This document shows positions 37,623 through 46,818 of a DNA stretch of 64,000 bases, piece by piece; within the stretch, counting starts at the first letter, position 1, and each line of letters begins with the position of its first letter. The DNA comes from Salinimicrobium flavum. Its GTDB lineage: Bacteria > Bacteroidota > Bacteroidia > Flavobacteriales > Flavobacteriaceae. Location of the stretch: NCBI RefSeq assembly GCF_042684505.1, contig NZ_JBHULT010000005.1:434001-498000 (forward strand), in the 5' to 3' direction. The notes beneath the pieces are model-generated. The model was not told the origin of the DNA. It did not search any database and saw only the letters and a list, made by a program, of their open reading frames with translations. The position numbers and the translations under genes are program-made.

Positions 37623-38330
37623 TTAGTGGCCGGAGAAGTCTTTTTCCTCTTTCAATTTCCCGTTCTCATAATACTTCCATATACCATGATGCCGGTCTTT
37701 TTTGTAATTGCCTTCTGTAAGAAGTTCCCCTTTCCCATTATAAAATCTGGCCGGGCCGTGTAATTCTCCGTTTACATATTGTAAATGTTCCAGCACGACT
37801 CCTTTTTCAGAATAAATGATCTTTTCACCCTGCAATTTTCCGTGGGTGTAATTCGCTTTCTCTGCAATATTTCCGTTATCGAAATAGGTGACTTTGGGAC
37901 CGTGAAGAGAATCGTTCTCGTAGTGTTCGGTCATCATGATCCTGTCAGAATTGTTATGGTAATAGATCCATTCTCCAACTCGCTGTCTATCCATCATTTT
38001 ACCTTCGCTGATGGTTTTTCCGTTCTGCGCCAGGTATTTCACCTCCACAGTATCTGAACCGGGCCTGAAGAATCTCGTCGCCACCGGATTTTTCTGCTTA
38101 GGTTGATAAAATTTGAAGAGGCCTGTTTCTTTGCCGTGTTCAAAGGTTCCTTCATACTTAAGGCTACCGGAATCATTATCATAATAACCTTTCCAGGAGC
38201 CATGTCTTTTACCGTTGGCATCATAGGCGTTAAGTCCTTCCTGAGCTATACTCTCTATACTGAACAACACAAAGACTGTCAGAATAAAGGTATTTTCAAT
38301 GAAGCTGTTTAAATTTAAACTGTATTTCAT
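37623..38330 (-). CDS. MORN-variant (YwqK-like) repeat protein
   Basis: A 235-residue secreted or periplasmic protein with an N-terminal signal (ending about SIESIAQ) and at least six MORN_2-type repeats. Each has a G-x-W/x-x-Y-Y or HG-x-x-x-Y-Y/F core, for example RHGSWKGYYDND, RVGEWIYYHNN, LHGPKVTYFDNGN, LHGPARFYNGKG and HHGIWKYYENGK. Databases often label such proteins YwqK toxin-antitoxin antitoxin, but no toxin gene is adjacent. A role in envelope binding is a guess. Confidence 0.75.
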   Translation of the reverse strand: MKYSLNLNSFIENTFILTVFVLFSIESIAQEGLNAYDANGKRHGSWKGYYDNDSGSLKYEGTFEHGKETGLFKFYQPKQKNPVATRFFRPGSDTVEVKYLAQNGKTISEGKMMDRQRVGEWIYYHNNSDRIMMTEHYENDSLHGPKVTYFDNGNIAEKANYTHGKLQGEKIIYSEKGVVLEHLQYVNGELHGPARFYNGKGELLTEGNYKKDRHHGIWKYYENGKLKEEKDFSGH

Positions 38331-38396
38331 ATATATTAGTTTGGATAATAAGGTTAAAAATTAAATCTGTTTAAATAAGTTTAACTAAATTTAAAC
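38307..38396. promoter_or_regulatory. Phased GTTTAA repeat cluster
   Basis: The palindrome GTTTAAATTTAAAC (38307-38320) lies in the first codons of the MORN gene; GTTTAAA (38369-38375), GTTTAAC (38379-38385) and TTTAAAC (38390-38396) follow at 10-11-base steps. One-turn spacing on the upstream side of the fasciclin promoter suggests a multimeric regulator site shared by the divergent pair. Confidence 0.4.
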
Positions 38397-38418
38397 AAAA
38401 TTGAATTGAGTTATGGTG

Positions 38419-38426
38419 TACATTTG
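38419..38426 (+). promoter_or_regulatory. Fasciclin gene -7 box
   Basis: TACATTTG matches TAnnTTTG exactly and lies 23 bases before the ATG at 38450. TTG words upstream are not at the ideal -33 spacing, so activation through the adjacent GTTTAA repeats is plausible. Confidence 0.5.
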
Positions 38427-38449
38427 CTTTATAACAAAAATTTATTAAT

Positions 38450-39427
38450 ATGAAAACTTATTCAAAATTAGCAAAAATGGCAGTAGTAGGACTGTTGTTT
38501 TTCGGATTAACAGCCTGCAGTGATGACGATGATGTGGCAGCAATGCCACAACCAGTGGAAACCAATACCATTGCAGACTTTGTAGCTTCCAATGAGAATT
38601 ACTCTTCTCTGGCGGCCGCTCTCGAAGTAGCAGGTTTAACTGCCACACTTGACGGAAGTACTAATTATACGGTCTTTGCTCCCGATAATGATGCTTTTGC
38701 AGCGTTTCTGACCACCTATGGTTTCGCCGGACTTAATGAAGTACCTGTAGCATTGTTGACCCAGATCCTGATGAATCATGTCCAGGCCGGAGAGATCACC
38801 TCAGGAGATCTTACTACAGGTTATATTGAAAGCATGGCTGTAGGGCCAGCTTCTGAAGAAAACCTGAGTATGTACATCAATACCTCAGACGGGGTGAGGA
38901 TCAACGGGGTAGCCTCTGTTGAAACTGCCGATATTGAAGTAGATAACGGGATCATTCACGCAGTTGATGCTGTCATTGGTTTACCCGATATTGTGACTTT
39001 TGCCACCGCAGATCCCACTTTTGAGATCCTGGTTACCGCGCTTTCCCGGGAGGAGGACTTTACATTCGTACCGACTTTAATGATGACAGAAGATCCTGCA
39101 CCTTTCACAGTTTTTGCACCAACAAATGAGGCATTTATTGCCCTGCTTGGTGAATTGGGGGCAGATAGTCTTGAGGATATATCCTCTGAAGTACTGGCTG
39201 CAGCCCTAAGCTACCACGTAGTTACCGGAGCCAATGTAAGGTCCGGAGATCTTTCTGACGGAATGGAAGTAGGAACTCTCCAGGGACAGGACTTTACCGT
39301 AAATCTTGGTGATGCGGTTACCATTACAGATGCCAGGGATCGAACTTCTACCGTAGTTGTTGCAGATGTACAGGCTGCCAATGGAGTGATTCATGTTCTG
39401 GATACCGTTTTATTACCCCAATTGTAA
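38450..39427 (+). CDS. Two-domain fasciclin (FAS1) surface lipoprotein
   Basis: A 325-residue lipoprotein with lipobox LTAC (Cys23) and mature end SDDDDVAAM, predicted surface-exposed. Two FAS1 domains follow, about 40-180 and 185-325, each with the H1 motif (NYTVFAPDNDAFAAF and PFTVFAPTNEAFIAL) and an H2-like YHV/ILMNHV segment, and each ending in GVIHAVDAVI or GVIHVLDTVLLP. FAS1 proteins mediate adhesion. It is divergent from the MORN gene with a shared regulatory spacer. Confidence 0.92.
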   Translation: MKTYSKLAKMAVVGLLFFGLTACSDDDDVAAMPQPVETNTIADFVASNENYSSLAAALEVAGLTATLDGSTNYTVFAPDNDAFAAFLTTYGFAGLNEVPVALLTQILMNHVQAGEITSGDLTTGYIESMAVGPASEENLSMYINTSDGVRINGVASVETADIEVDNGIIHAVDAVIGLPDIVTFATADPTFEILVTALSREEDFTFVPTLMMTEDPAPFTVFAPTNEAFIALLGELGADSLEDISSEVLAAALSYHVVTGANVRSGDLSDGMEVGTLQGQDFTVNLGDAVTITDARDRTSTVVVADVQAANGVIHVLDTVLLPQL

Positions 39428-39464
39428 CAGGTTTTCATTTTTAATAGTTAGGTTGGTTAGAAGA

Positions 39465-39498
39465 GAAAGGCCCGGGATATCCATATCCCGGGCCTTTC
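39465..39498. terminator. Bidirectional terminator
   Basis: Perfect 16-bp arms at 39465-39480 and 39483-39498, GAAAGGCCCGGGATAT with its complement, leave a two-base centre. It separates the fasciclin gene from yidC, whose stop is at 39524. Confidence 0.85.
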
Positions 39499-39523
39499 AT
39501 TATTATTCCTTTCAAGAATCAGA

Positions 39524-41377
39524 TTATTTCTTGCCTTTCTTCTGTTGTTGCTCTGCCTGCTCCATCATCTCCTGCATCTTACGGGCAAATTTACCTTGTT
39601 TTTTCGGCTTTTGTTTGTTTTCCTGGATCTTCGCATGGATCTTCTCTTCATCAAGAATGAAGTATTTGATCACCAGCATGATCCCTATGGTAATGATATT
39701 AGAGGTGAAGTAATATAAGGACAGTCCACTCGCATAGTTGTTAAAGAAGAACAACATCATAAGAGGGGACAGATACATAATGAACTTCATATTTGGCATT
39801 CCCGGTTGCTGCGCGTTTTGCATGGTCTGGCCGGTGGTCATCATCATATAAATGAAGATAGCAATAGAGGCCAGGATAGGGAATAAGCTCACATGGTCAC
39901 CATAGAACGGGATGTTAAAGGGAAGGGTCGCGATGGTGTCATAGCTCGAAAGATCATCTGCCCAGAGAAAACCTTTTTGCCTCAACTGGAAAGCACTAGG
40001 GAAGAACTGGAACAGTGCATAGAACACCGGCAGCTGCATTAAAGCCGGTATACAACCGCTCATTGGGCTGGCTCCCGCTTTGCTGTAAAGCTTCATGGTC
40101 TCCTGCTGCTTTTTCATTGCGTTGTCCTTATACTTCTCGTTAAGTTCATTGATCTCAGGACGCAATACTTTCATCTTCGCCTGAGACAGATATTGCTTAT
40201 ACTGTACGGGAGAAAGAACAAGTTTGATCAAAATGGTCATCACAATGATGGCGATTCCATAGTTTGGAAGGAATCCGCTTAAAAAGGCAAATAAAGGAAT
40301 GAAAACATACTGGTTGATCCATCCAAAGATTCCCCAACCCAGTGGCATTATCTCATCCAGGTTCCTGTTGTAGTCATTAAGGATCTTGTAATCACTGGGA
40401 CCATAGTACCAGTTCATATTGTAGTTCAACTCACCACCTTTTAGCTCAAGCGGAAAAGTAGAGGCAAAGGACTTCGTGTATACGGTATCAACTTCCTCGT
40501 CATCCACAAGGTTTTTGGCCCTGAAATTCCCGGTTTCGAAAGGGGTATCTGTAAGAAGGATTGAAGTGAAGAAATGCTGCTTGTAAGCTACGTAGGTAAT
40601 ATCGGTTTCATCGTCTTCCCCGTCCTGCAAGGAGCTGTCACTGCCGCCGTCATATTCGTAAATAAGGTCTGTATACCTATTCTCATATGAGATACTTTTG
40701 GCGTGACGGTAACCTTTCAGATTCCAGTTCATGGAGATACCTCCGGAAGGATTGAAAACATCGCTAAGACCCTGAGACCTTATGCTGAAGTCCATCATAT
40801 ATTCCCCGGGCTTCAAAACATAACGGTACTCCAGAAATTCATTTTCAGAAACCTTAAGACGCATGGTGATAATCGTGTTCTCCCCGCTTTCGGTTACCGT
40901 TGGTTCAAAATAGAGGTTTTGGGTATCAAGCGTACGGCCGTCTGTTGTGCTGAATTTCAGGTTGAAGGAAGCGTTACCATCCTTTATCATGTAAACAGGG
41001 ATGGAGTCAAAGGTTTTGAATTCCTTTAAGCGGGCTTCGGTAATATAACCTCCTTTATTGGCAATTTTCAGCTCGAGAAGGTCATTGGAAACAGTAGTGA
41101 TCTCATCTTTGGCTGAAGCTAAGGTGGCTGAATATCCAAAGGCCCCGAGGCGGCCTTGTGCCTGTGCTATTGCTGCAGAATCTGATGCCTGCAGAACATC
41201 TTCCTGAGGCTCACGGGGTTCAATTTGATCAGGAATGGTTTCAACCTGTTCTGTGGTGGTCTCTTCGGGTTCCACTGCATCAGGAGCAGACTGGTTCAGG
41301 TATAACATCCATATCAGGATCGCTCCAATTAAAAGGAAACCTATCAGGCTATTGATATCTAATTTTTTTTCTTCCAT
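39524..41377 (-). CDS. yidC: Membrane protein insertase YidC
   Basis: YidC inserts and folds inner-membrane proteins, alone or with Sec. The 617-residue protein has an N-terminal anchor (about 12-28), a large periplasmic beta-supersandwich domain (to about 350) and a C-terminal five-helix insertase domain with IKLVLSPVQYKQYLSQAKMK and SPMSGCIPALMQLPVFYALFQ. The C terminus is a long Lys/Gln-rich tail for ribosome binding, as in other Bacteroidota. It lies 83 bases after pyrG on the same strand, a common pair in this phylum. Confidence 0.97.
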   Translation of the reverse strand: MEEKKLDINSLIGFLLIGAILIWMLYLNQSAPDAVEPEETTTEQVETIPDQIEPREPQEDVLQASDSAAIAQAQGRLGAFGYSATLASAKDEITTVSNDLLELKIANKGGYITEARLKEFKTFDSIPVYMIKDGNASFNLKFSTTDGRTLDTQNLYFEPTVTESGENTIITMRLKVSENEFLEYRYVLKPGEYMMDFSIRSQGLSDVFNPSGGISMNWNLKGYRHAKSISYENRYTDLIYEYDGGSDSSLQDGEDDETDITYVAYKQHFFTSILLTDTPFETGNFRAKNLVDDEEVDTVYTKSFASTFPLELKGGELNYNMNWYYGPSDYKILNDYNRNLDEIMPLGWGIFGWINQYVFIPLFAFLSGFLPNYGIAIIVMTILIKLVLSPVQYKQYLSQAKMKVLRPEINELNEKYKDNAMKKQQETMKLYSKAGASPMSGCIPALMQLPVFYALFQFFPSAFQLRQKGFLWADDLSSYDTIATLPFNIPFYGDHVSLFPILASIAIFIYMMMTTGQTMQNAQQPGMPNMKFIMYLSPLMMLFFFNNYASGLSLYYFTSNIITIGIMLVIKYFILDEEKIHAKIQENKQKPKKQGKFARKMQEMMEQAEQQQKKGKK

Positions 41378-41460
41378 TATAAGGTGTAAATAATAATCGC
41401 GGAACCTTCCGCCTCATTTCCATTAGTCAATTTGGTAGTCAATTTTTCGGCCAATGGGTC

Positions 41461-43098
41461 TTAATGTGCCAAGGTGGCATTATTTTTTTCTTTAGAATAT
41501 GTTTTAGCAGCTTTTATAAAGGCAACGAACAGAGGGTGAGGATTTGCCACCGTGCTCTTGTATTCGGGATGGTATTGAACCCCTACAAACCAGGGATGTT
41601 CTGGAATTTCCACGATCTCCACCAGTTTTGTCTCAGGATTGATCCCGGTGCTCACCAGTCCGTTAGCTTCCATTTGTACAGCATACCGGTTGTTATATTC
41701 GTATCTGTGCCTGTGCCTTTCATGAATGGTGGCAGTCCCGTATACCTCCCGTGCTATAGATCCTTCTTTGAGTTCACACTCCCAGGATCCTAATCGCATG
41801 GTGCCTCCCTTATCTGTGATCTCTTTTTGTTCCTCCATAATGTCAATGACAGGATGAGGTGTTGCAGGATCCATTTCAGTGGAATTGGCTTTTTTGAGTT
41901 TCAGGACATTTCTGGCAAATTCGATCACCGCCATTTGCATTCCAAGACAAATTCCCAGGAAGGGTAATTTATGCTCCCGGGCAAACTGCACTGCATCTAT
42001 CTTACCTTCTATACCGCGTTCACCAAAACCTGGTGCTACAAGAATGCCGTCAAGATGTGCTATCTTTTTATTGATGGTAGTTTCGTTGATGAATTCAGAA
42101 TGTATACTTTCAACTTTCACCTTGATTTCGTTGGCCGCTCCCGCATGTATGAAAGACTCCAGGATGGATTTATAAGAATCCTGAAGCTCCACATATTTGC
42201 CAATCAGGCCAATGGTCACTTCATGTTTTGGATTCTTGTGTTTTTTCAGGAATTCATTCCATTGAGTAAGATTGGGGGCAGAGCCTTCAGGAAGGGCCAG
42301 TTTTTTAAGGGTAACAATGTCCAGACCTTCTTCGAGCATCATATTAGGAACGTCGTAAATTGTGGAAGCATCGATCGACTGGATCACAGCTTCCTGCTTT
42401 ACGTTGCAGAAAAGAGCAAGTTTCCTCCTGATGTCATCAGAAAGCTCATGTTCTGTACGGCAAACCAGGATATCGGCTTTGATACCGCTTTCCATCAAGG
42501 TCTTTACACTATGCTGGGTGGGTTTTGTCTTGAGTTCCCCTGCCGCAGAAAGGTAAGGAACCAAGGTAAGGTGGATCACCAGGGCATTGTCATCGCCAAG
42601 CTCCCATTTCAATTGTCGAACCGCTTCAATATAGGGAAGGGATTCAATATCACCTACCGTTCCCCCAATTTCGGTGATCACGATATCATAGTCGTGGTTC
42701 TTACCTAAAAGCTGAATGCGCTCTTTGATCTCATTGGTAATGTGGGGCACCACCTGTACAGTCTTTCCTAGGAATTCCCCTCTGCGTTCTTTCTCGATCA
42801 CACTTTGGTAAATACGCCCGGTGGTCACATTATTGGCCTGGGAAGTATTCACATTAAGAAAACGTTCGTAATGGCCAAGGTCAAGATCTGTTTCTGCACC
42901 ATCTTCAGTAACATAACATTCCCCATGCTCATAAGGATTCAAAGTACCGGGATCAATATTGATATAAGGATCGAGTTTCTGAATAGTGGTCTTGTAGCCA
43001 CGCGCTTGCAGCAATTTCGCCAGAGAGGCAGCAATGATGCCTTTTCCAAGGGAAGAGGAAACGCCGCCGGTGACAAAAATATACTTGGTTTCAGCCAT
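41461..43098 (-). CDS. pyrG: CTP synthase
   Basis: PyrG aminates UTP to CTP using glutamine and ATP. The N-terminal synthetase domain shows FVTGGVSSSLGKGI (P-loop) and DPYINIDPGTLNPYEHGE; the C-terminal class I amidotransferase has its Cys in LPFLGICLGMQMAV and its His-Glu in VGVQYHPEYKS. All key residues are present in the 545 residues. Upstream member of the pyrG-yidC pair. Confidence 0.97.
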   Translation of the reverse strand: MAETKYIFVTGGVSSSLGKGIIAASLAKLLQARGYKTTIQKLDPYINIDPGTLNPYEHGECYVTEDGAETDLDLGHYERFLNVNTSQANNVTTGRIYQSVIEKERRGEFLGKTVQVVPHITNEIKERIQLLGKNHDYDIVITEIGGTVGDIESLPYIEAVRQLKWELGDDNALVIHLTLVPYLSAAGELKTKPTQHSVKTLMESGIKADILVCRTEHELSDDIRRKLALFCNVKQEAVIQSIDASTIYDVPNMMLEEGLDIVTLKKLALPEGSAPNLTQWNEFLKKHKNPKHEVTIGLIGKYVELQDSYKSILESFIHAGAANEIKVKVESIHSEFINETTINKKIAHLDGILVAPGFGERGIEGKIDAVQFAREHKLPFLGICLGMQMAVIEFARNVLKLKKANSTEMDPATPHPVIDIMEEQKEITDKGGTMRLGSWECELKEGSIAREVYGTATIHERHRHRYEYNNRYAVQMEANGLVSTGINPETKLVEIVEIPEHPWFVGVQYHPEYKSTVANPHPLFVAFIKAAKTYSKEKNNATLAH

Positions 43099-43243
43099 TT
43101 CAATAGGGTGTTTGGATGCGTGTTTTATTCAGGGCGCTAAATTACAAAGAAGAATAGAAAAAGAAACCATCTAAGAGGGAATATGTTAGGAAAACTTTAG
43201 GCTTTTGGAACCTCTCTTCGGAAGGTTTTTATGTGTTATCAAA

Positions 43244-43477
43244 CTATCGTGGATACTTTTGCCTGATGGTTCGCAGGAGCGGCTCAATACCGTTAACCTT
43301 CATTTCCAGAACCTGTTTCAGCTGGTCTCCCAGCTTTCCCTTCGGAAAACCTTTCTGGCTGAACCACACCAGGTAGAACTCCGGAAGTTCAGAAAGGTAC
43401 CTGCCCTTATATTTTCCGAAGTGCATCTTGGCGTGAGCCAGTTCCAGTAATGCTTTGTAATCTGGTTGTACCTGCAT
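43244..43477 (-). CDS. DUF3820 family small protein
   Basis: A 77-residue cytosolic protein of the DUF3820 family, with the hallmark MHFGKYKGRYLSELPEFYLVWFSQKGFPKGKLG. Members are short and of unknown function, and some have been labelled quorum-sensing-regulated. It ends about 145 bases from pyrG and is divergent from the GH3 gene. No partner gene is evident. Confidence 0.8.
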   Translation of the reverse strand: MQVQPDYKALLELAHAKMHFGKYKGRYLSELPEFYLVWFSQKGFPKGKLGDQLKQVLEMKVNGIEPLLRTIRQKYPR

Positions 43478-43621
43478 GTGGCGAATTTCAGAAAAAACCC
43501 TGAAAGAATGGAGAAACCGGTCACTAATTTACCGGAATTGTAAAGGTTAAATTCATACTAATTCAAAAAGTGCATTCTTGGATGTTTTACCTTTTAAGTA
43601 TCTTCAGAAAAAATAAAATTT

Positions 43622-45154
43622 ATGGCCGTAATAGGTTCGATCATCAAAGGATTAATTCATGCCAGGGATGCTGTAGTCTCAGACCCGGACCCTCTCGAGG
43701 CCCAGGAAAAAGTACTTAGGGGGCTGTTGGAAAAAGCACGGGATACAGCATTTGGGAAACACTATGAATTCAATAAGATCCTGCAGGCTGAAAATATCCG
43801 TAAAGAGTTTGCCCGTAAAATTCCATTTTTTGACTACAATAAGCTCAATGACGAGTGGTGGAGCAGGATGCATGAGGGGGAAGAGAATGTCACCTGGCCT
43901 GGAAAACCTCCCTATTTCGCCTTATCATCGGGGACCACAGGAAAGTCGAGCAAACGCATTCCGGTCACAGATGATATGGTGGAAGCCATAAGACAAACAG
44001 GAATAAAACAGGTGGGAACACTGGCGAATTTTGATCTGCCTTCAGATTTTTTTACGAAGGAGATCATGATGCTGGGAAGCTCCACAAACCTGGCTGAAAA
44101 AGGGGACCACCAGGAAGGGGAGATAAGCGGAATTAGCGCAAGTAATATTCCTTTCTGGTTCAGGAATTTCTATAAACCCGGGGTAGAGATCGCAGAGATC
44201 GATGACTGGGACGAAAGGGTTCTGGAAATCGCCAAAGAAGCAAAGAACTGGGATATTGGGGCCATCACAGGCATCCCGTCATGGACCGAACTCATGATCA
44301 AAAGGATCCTTGAATTCCATAAAGCAAATAACATCCATGAAATTTGGCCTAACCTTATGGTGTATTCTACCGGGGGTGTGGCCTTTGAGCCTTATGAAAA
44401 AACCTTTGAAAAATTACTTGCCCATCCTGTGATCGTGATTGACACCTATCTGGCTTCAGAAGGTTTCATGGCTTTCCAGTCGCGGCCGGAAACTATGTCA
44501 ATGAAACTGGTGCTTGATAATGGGATCTATTATGAATTTGTGCCATTCAAGCCCGAATACATCGAAGAAGACGGTTCTTTAAAACCAGATGCTCCTGTAG
44601 TTTTGCTGGAAGACGTTAAAACAGAGCAGGATTACGTGCTGGTCATTAGTACAGTCTCAGGCGCCTGGCGCTATATCATTGGGGATACCATCAAGTTTAC
44701 AGATGTTGAAAAAAAGGAGATAAAGATCACGGGGAGAACAAAGTTCTTTCTCAATGTGGTAGGCTCACAGCTTTCTGTTAATAAAATGAATGATGCGGTA
44801 AAGGAACTGGAGCAAAAGTTTGGTATCACCATTCCTGAATTTACCGTGGCTGCGGTTAAGCGGGGCGAAGATTACATTCACAAATGGTACCTTGGGGTAG
44901 AGGGGAAGGCAGACGAAAAGGAGCTGGCCGATGCGCTTGACAATTCTTTGCAGGAAGCCAATAAAAATTACAGGGTGGCCCGGGAAAAAGCTTTAAAAGG
45001 AGTAGAAGTAGTGAGTATTTCGCCAGATGTTTTCTATGAATGGAGCGCCGCTAACAAGAAAAAAGGCGGGCAGGTGAAAATGGAAAAAGTCATGAAAGAG
45101 GATAAATTCGCTGAATGGGAAAAGTTCGTTCGATCAATGATCAATGATCAATAA
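43622..45154 (+). CDS. GH3 superfamily acyl-acid-amido synthetase-like enzyme
   Basis: A 510-residue member of the GH3 family, adenylate-forming enzymes that in plants join amino acids to jasmonate or auxin. The ATP/AMP motif ALSSGTTGKSSKRIPVT is clear, VYSTGGVAFEPYEK and YLASEGFMAFQ form the acyl/AMP site, and GAWRYIIGDTIKFTD is the typical hinge region. Bacterial substrates are unknown. It is monocistronic, and its neighbours give no hint of pathway. Confidence 0.9.
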   Translation: MAVIGSIIKGLIHARDAVVSDPDPLEAQEKVLRGLLEKARDTAFGKHYEFNKILQAENIRKEFARKIPFFDYNKLNDEWWSRMHEGEENVTWPGKPPYFALSSGTTGKSSKRIPVTDDMVEAIRQTGIKQVGTLANFDLPSDFFTKEIMMLGSSTNLAEKGDHQEGEISGISASNIPFWFRNFYKPGVEIAEIDDWDERVLEIAKEAKNWDIGAITGIPSWTELMIKRILEFHKANNIHEIWPNLMVYSTGGVAFEPYEKTFEKLLAHPVIVIDTYLASEGFMAFQSRPETMSMKLVLDNGIYYEFVPFKPEYIEEDGSLKPDAPVVLLEDVKTEQDYVLVISTVSGAWRYIIGDTIKFTDVEKKEIKITGRTKFFLNVVGSQLSVNKMNDAVKELEQKFGITIPEFTVAAVKRGEDYIHKWYLGVEGKADEKELADALDNSLQEANKNYRVAREKALKGVEVVSISPDVFYEWSAANKKKGGQVKMEKVMKEDKFAEWEKFVRSMINDQ

Positions 45155-45213
45155 AAATTAGCAATCAATAAGCGTTTCCATTATACAATATACATTATTC
45201 AATATACATTTAC
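45155..45213. repeat. ACAATATACATTATTCAATATACATT direct repeat spacer
   Basis: Between convergent genes, the words CAATATACATT occur twice (about 45187-45197 and 45199-45210 region) separated by ATTC. It resembles other AT-rich short repeats in this window. No gene or terminator hairpin was seen. Confidence 0.35.
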
Positions 45214-45888
45214 CTAGCTTCCTTCCTGTTCGGCTTTTTCAAGGTCTTCTTCAAGTTTGTTGACCAATACAAGGATCTCTTCGGGAGAAAGATAAAGGCG
45301 GGCGATCCTTTCTTTGTAGGTATCGGAGAGATGGGAATGGTTTAGAATAAATTCTTTGGTAGCTAATATATAATCACTCATCCCGGCATTAACCGCATAC
45401 GTATCGGCGGCTCTTTCAGCTTCTTTGATGTAGTTTGAGGAGGTGACATAACGAAACCCGAAGATCACCAGCCCAAAAGCAGATTTCTCCCGGTAATCCA
45501 TGATGTGCCCAAGTTCATGGCCCAGCCATCCTGTAATTACTTCTGAAGGAACCTCTGATAAAGTGAACTCTTCCTCCTCGATAAGGAACCTGCTGCTTAT
45601 GTAGATATTGTAACTGCGGTTTTCCTTCCCCTTAAATAGATTACTGAATTCAGGCTGGGCCTGCATAAATGATTTTTTTATATTGTCCTTATATTTGAAT
45701 TCGATATGGACGTCCTTTAGTTCGGGGTAGAACGAGAGGGCTTTTTTTGCTTCTTTAAGGATCGAAACGGGAATAACTTTATTGTCTTCTAAAATTACTG
45801 TTTCACTCATAGATTTCTTTGCTCCACATCCCCCTAAACCTAACATCAAAGGGACGGTAATTAATAATATAAATATTTTTCTATGCAA
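45214..45888 (-). CDS. HExxH-motif lipoprotein (putative zinc peptidase)
   Basis: A 224-residue lipoprotein of no recognised family. Lipobox GLGGC places Cys21 at the mature end. The core motif GHELGHIMDYR has the zinc-binding HExxH, and about 35 residues later EAERAADTYAVNAG offers a Glu as third ligand, as in M48-like gluzincins. A hydrophobic stretch (SAFGLVIFGFRYV) lies between them. The C terminus is acidic and coiled-coil-prone. The start is TTG at 45888, since no ATG precedes the signal peptide. A periplasmic or outer-membrane protease is likely. Confidence 0.65.
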   Translation of the reverse strand: MHRKIFILLITVPLMLGLGGCGAKKSMSETVILEDNKVIPVSILKEAKKALSFYPELKDVHIEFKYKDNIKKSFMQAQPEFSNLFKGKENRSYNIYISSRFLIEEEEFTLSEVPSEVITGWLGHELGHIMDYREKSAFGLVIFGFRYVTSSNYIKEAERAADTYAVNAGMSDYILATKEFILNHSHLSDTYKERIARLYLSPEEILVLVNKLEEDLEKAEQEGS

Positions 45889-46032
45889 GCTGCCTGTTTT
45901 AAAATTTAAAATAAAGCTGCCTTTCTTCGGAATATAAAGAAAACCTCAGAGGATCTTTACATCCGAAACAAAAAATTTGGTATAGCAGCTTGTTTTTAAG
46001 TAAATTAATGTTCCAAACTTAATTCAACCACT

Positions 46033-46818
46033 ATGCCAGAACTACCTGAAATCGCCCTTTTTAAAGAATATACCGATTCTACTTCCCTGCACAAAAAGAT
46101 CACCGCAGTAACTTTCCCTGATGACAGTCTGCTACAGAATCCCGCAGCAGATTTTCAAAAGGCACTAAAAGGAAAGGAATTCAGTGAAACCAAAAGACTT
46201 GGAAAATACCTTTTTTTGAAGACCTCAGGAAAAAAGTGGCTTGTGCTGCACTTCGGAATGACAGGAGAACTGGAATATTATAAAGACAGGGAGCAGCCTA
46301 AGTACACCAAAATGTTGATAGGCTTTGAAGATAATTACCATTTAGCATACACCTGTCGGCGTAAACTGGGGAAGATCTGGTTGACCGGTAGTTACGACGA
46401 CTTCAGAAAGGAACATGAGCTGGGAAAAGATGCCCTGGATATTAAAGAGAAAGAGTTTCTTGAGCTGCTGGAGGAAAAGACCGGAAGCATCAAAGGGGTT
46501 TTGACAGATCAATCCAGCATCGCGGGTATTGGAAATGTGTATTCAGATGAAATGTTATACCAATGCGGCATCCACCCAAAATCAAAGGCTAATAAATTGG
46601 AAGAAAAAGAGAAAAAACAGCTTTTTAAGAAGATGGGGAAGGTGTTATCCATGGCTATTGAAAAAGGTGGTGAAAGATCTAAATTCCCGAAGAATTACCT
46701 CATTTCCCACCGCAAGGAAGGGGAAAAGTGTCCTAAATGCTCGGGAAAGATCCAAATGATCAAAGTTTCAGGCAGGAGCACCTATTTCTGCCCTGATTGT
46801 CAAAAAGAGAAAAAATGA
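46033..46818 (+). CDS. Fpg/Nei family DNA glycosylase
   Basis: A base-excision repair enzyme removing oxidised bases from DNA. It begins with the essential MPELPE, where Pro2 is the nucleophile and Glu3 catalytic. The helix-2-turn-helix region is GIGNVYSDEMLYQCGIHP, and the C-terminal zinc finger CPKCSG ... CPDCQ is intact. The 261 residues match the family; Fpg (8-oxoguanine) versus Nei specificity is not decided by sequence. Its TGA overlaps the ATG of the DUF72 gene. Confidence 0.9.
   Translation: MPELPEIALFKEYTDSTSLHKKITAVTFPDDSLLQNPAADFQKALKGKEFSETKRLGKYLFLKTSGKKWLVLHFGMTGELEYYKDREQPKYTKMLIGFEDNYHLAYTCRRKLGKIWLTGSYDDFRKEHELGKDALDIKEKEFLELLEEKTGSIKGVLTDQSSIAGIGNVYSDEMLYQCGIHPKSKANKLEEKEKKQLFKKMGKVLSMAIEKGGERSKFPKNYLISHRKEGEKCPKCSGKIQMIKVSGRSTYFCPDCQKEKK

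Noticed and set aside
37623..38330. YwqK toxin-antitoxin antitoxin
   Set aside because: The label comes from shared MORN_2 repeats. There is no toxin gene next to it and it carries a secretion signal, so a toxin-antitoxin role is unsupported.
41971..42708. A 245-codon plus-strand ORF inside pyrG
   Set aside because: It is antisense to an intact, strongly conserved CTP synthase and has no recognisable domain or signal, so it is a composition shadow.
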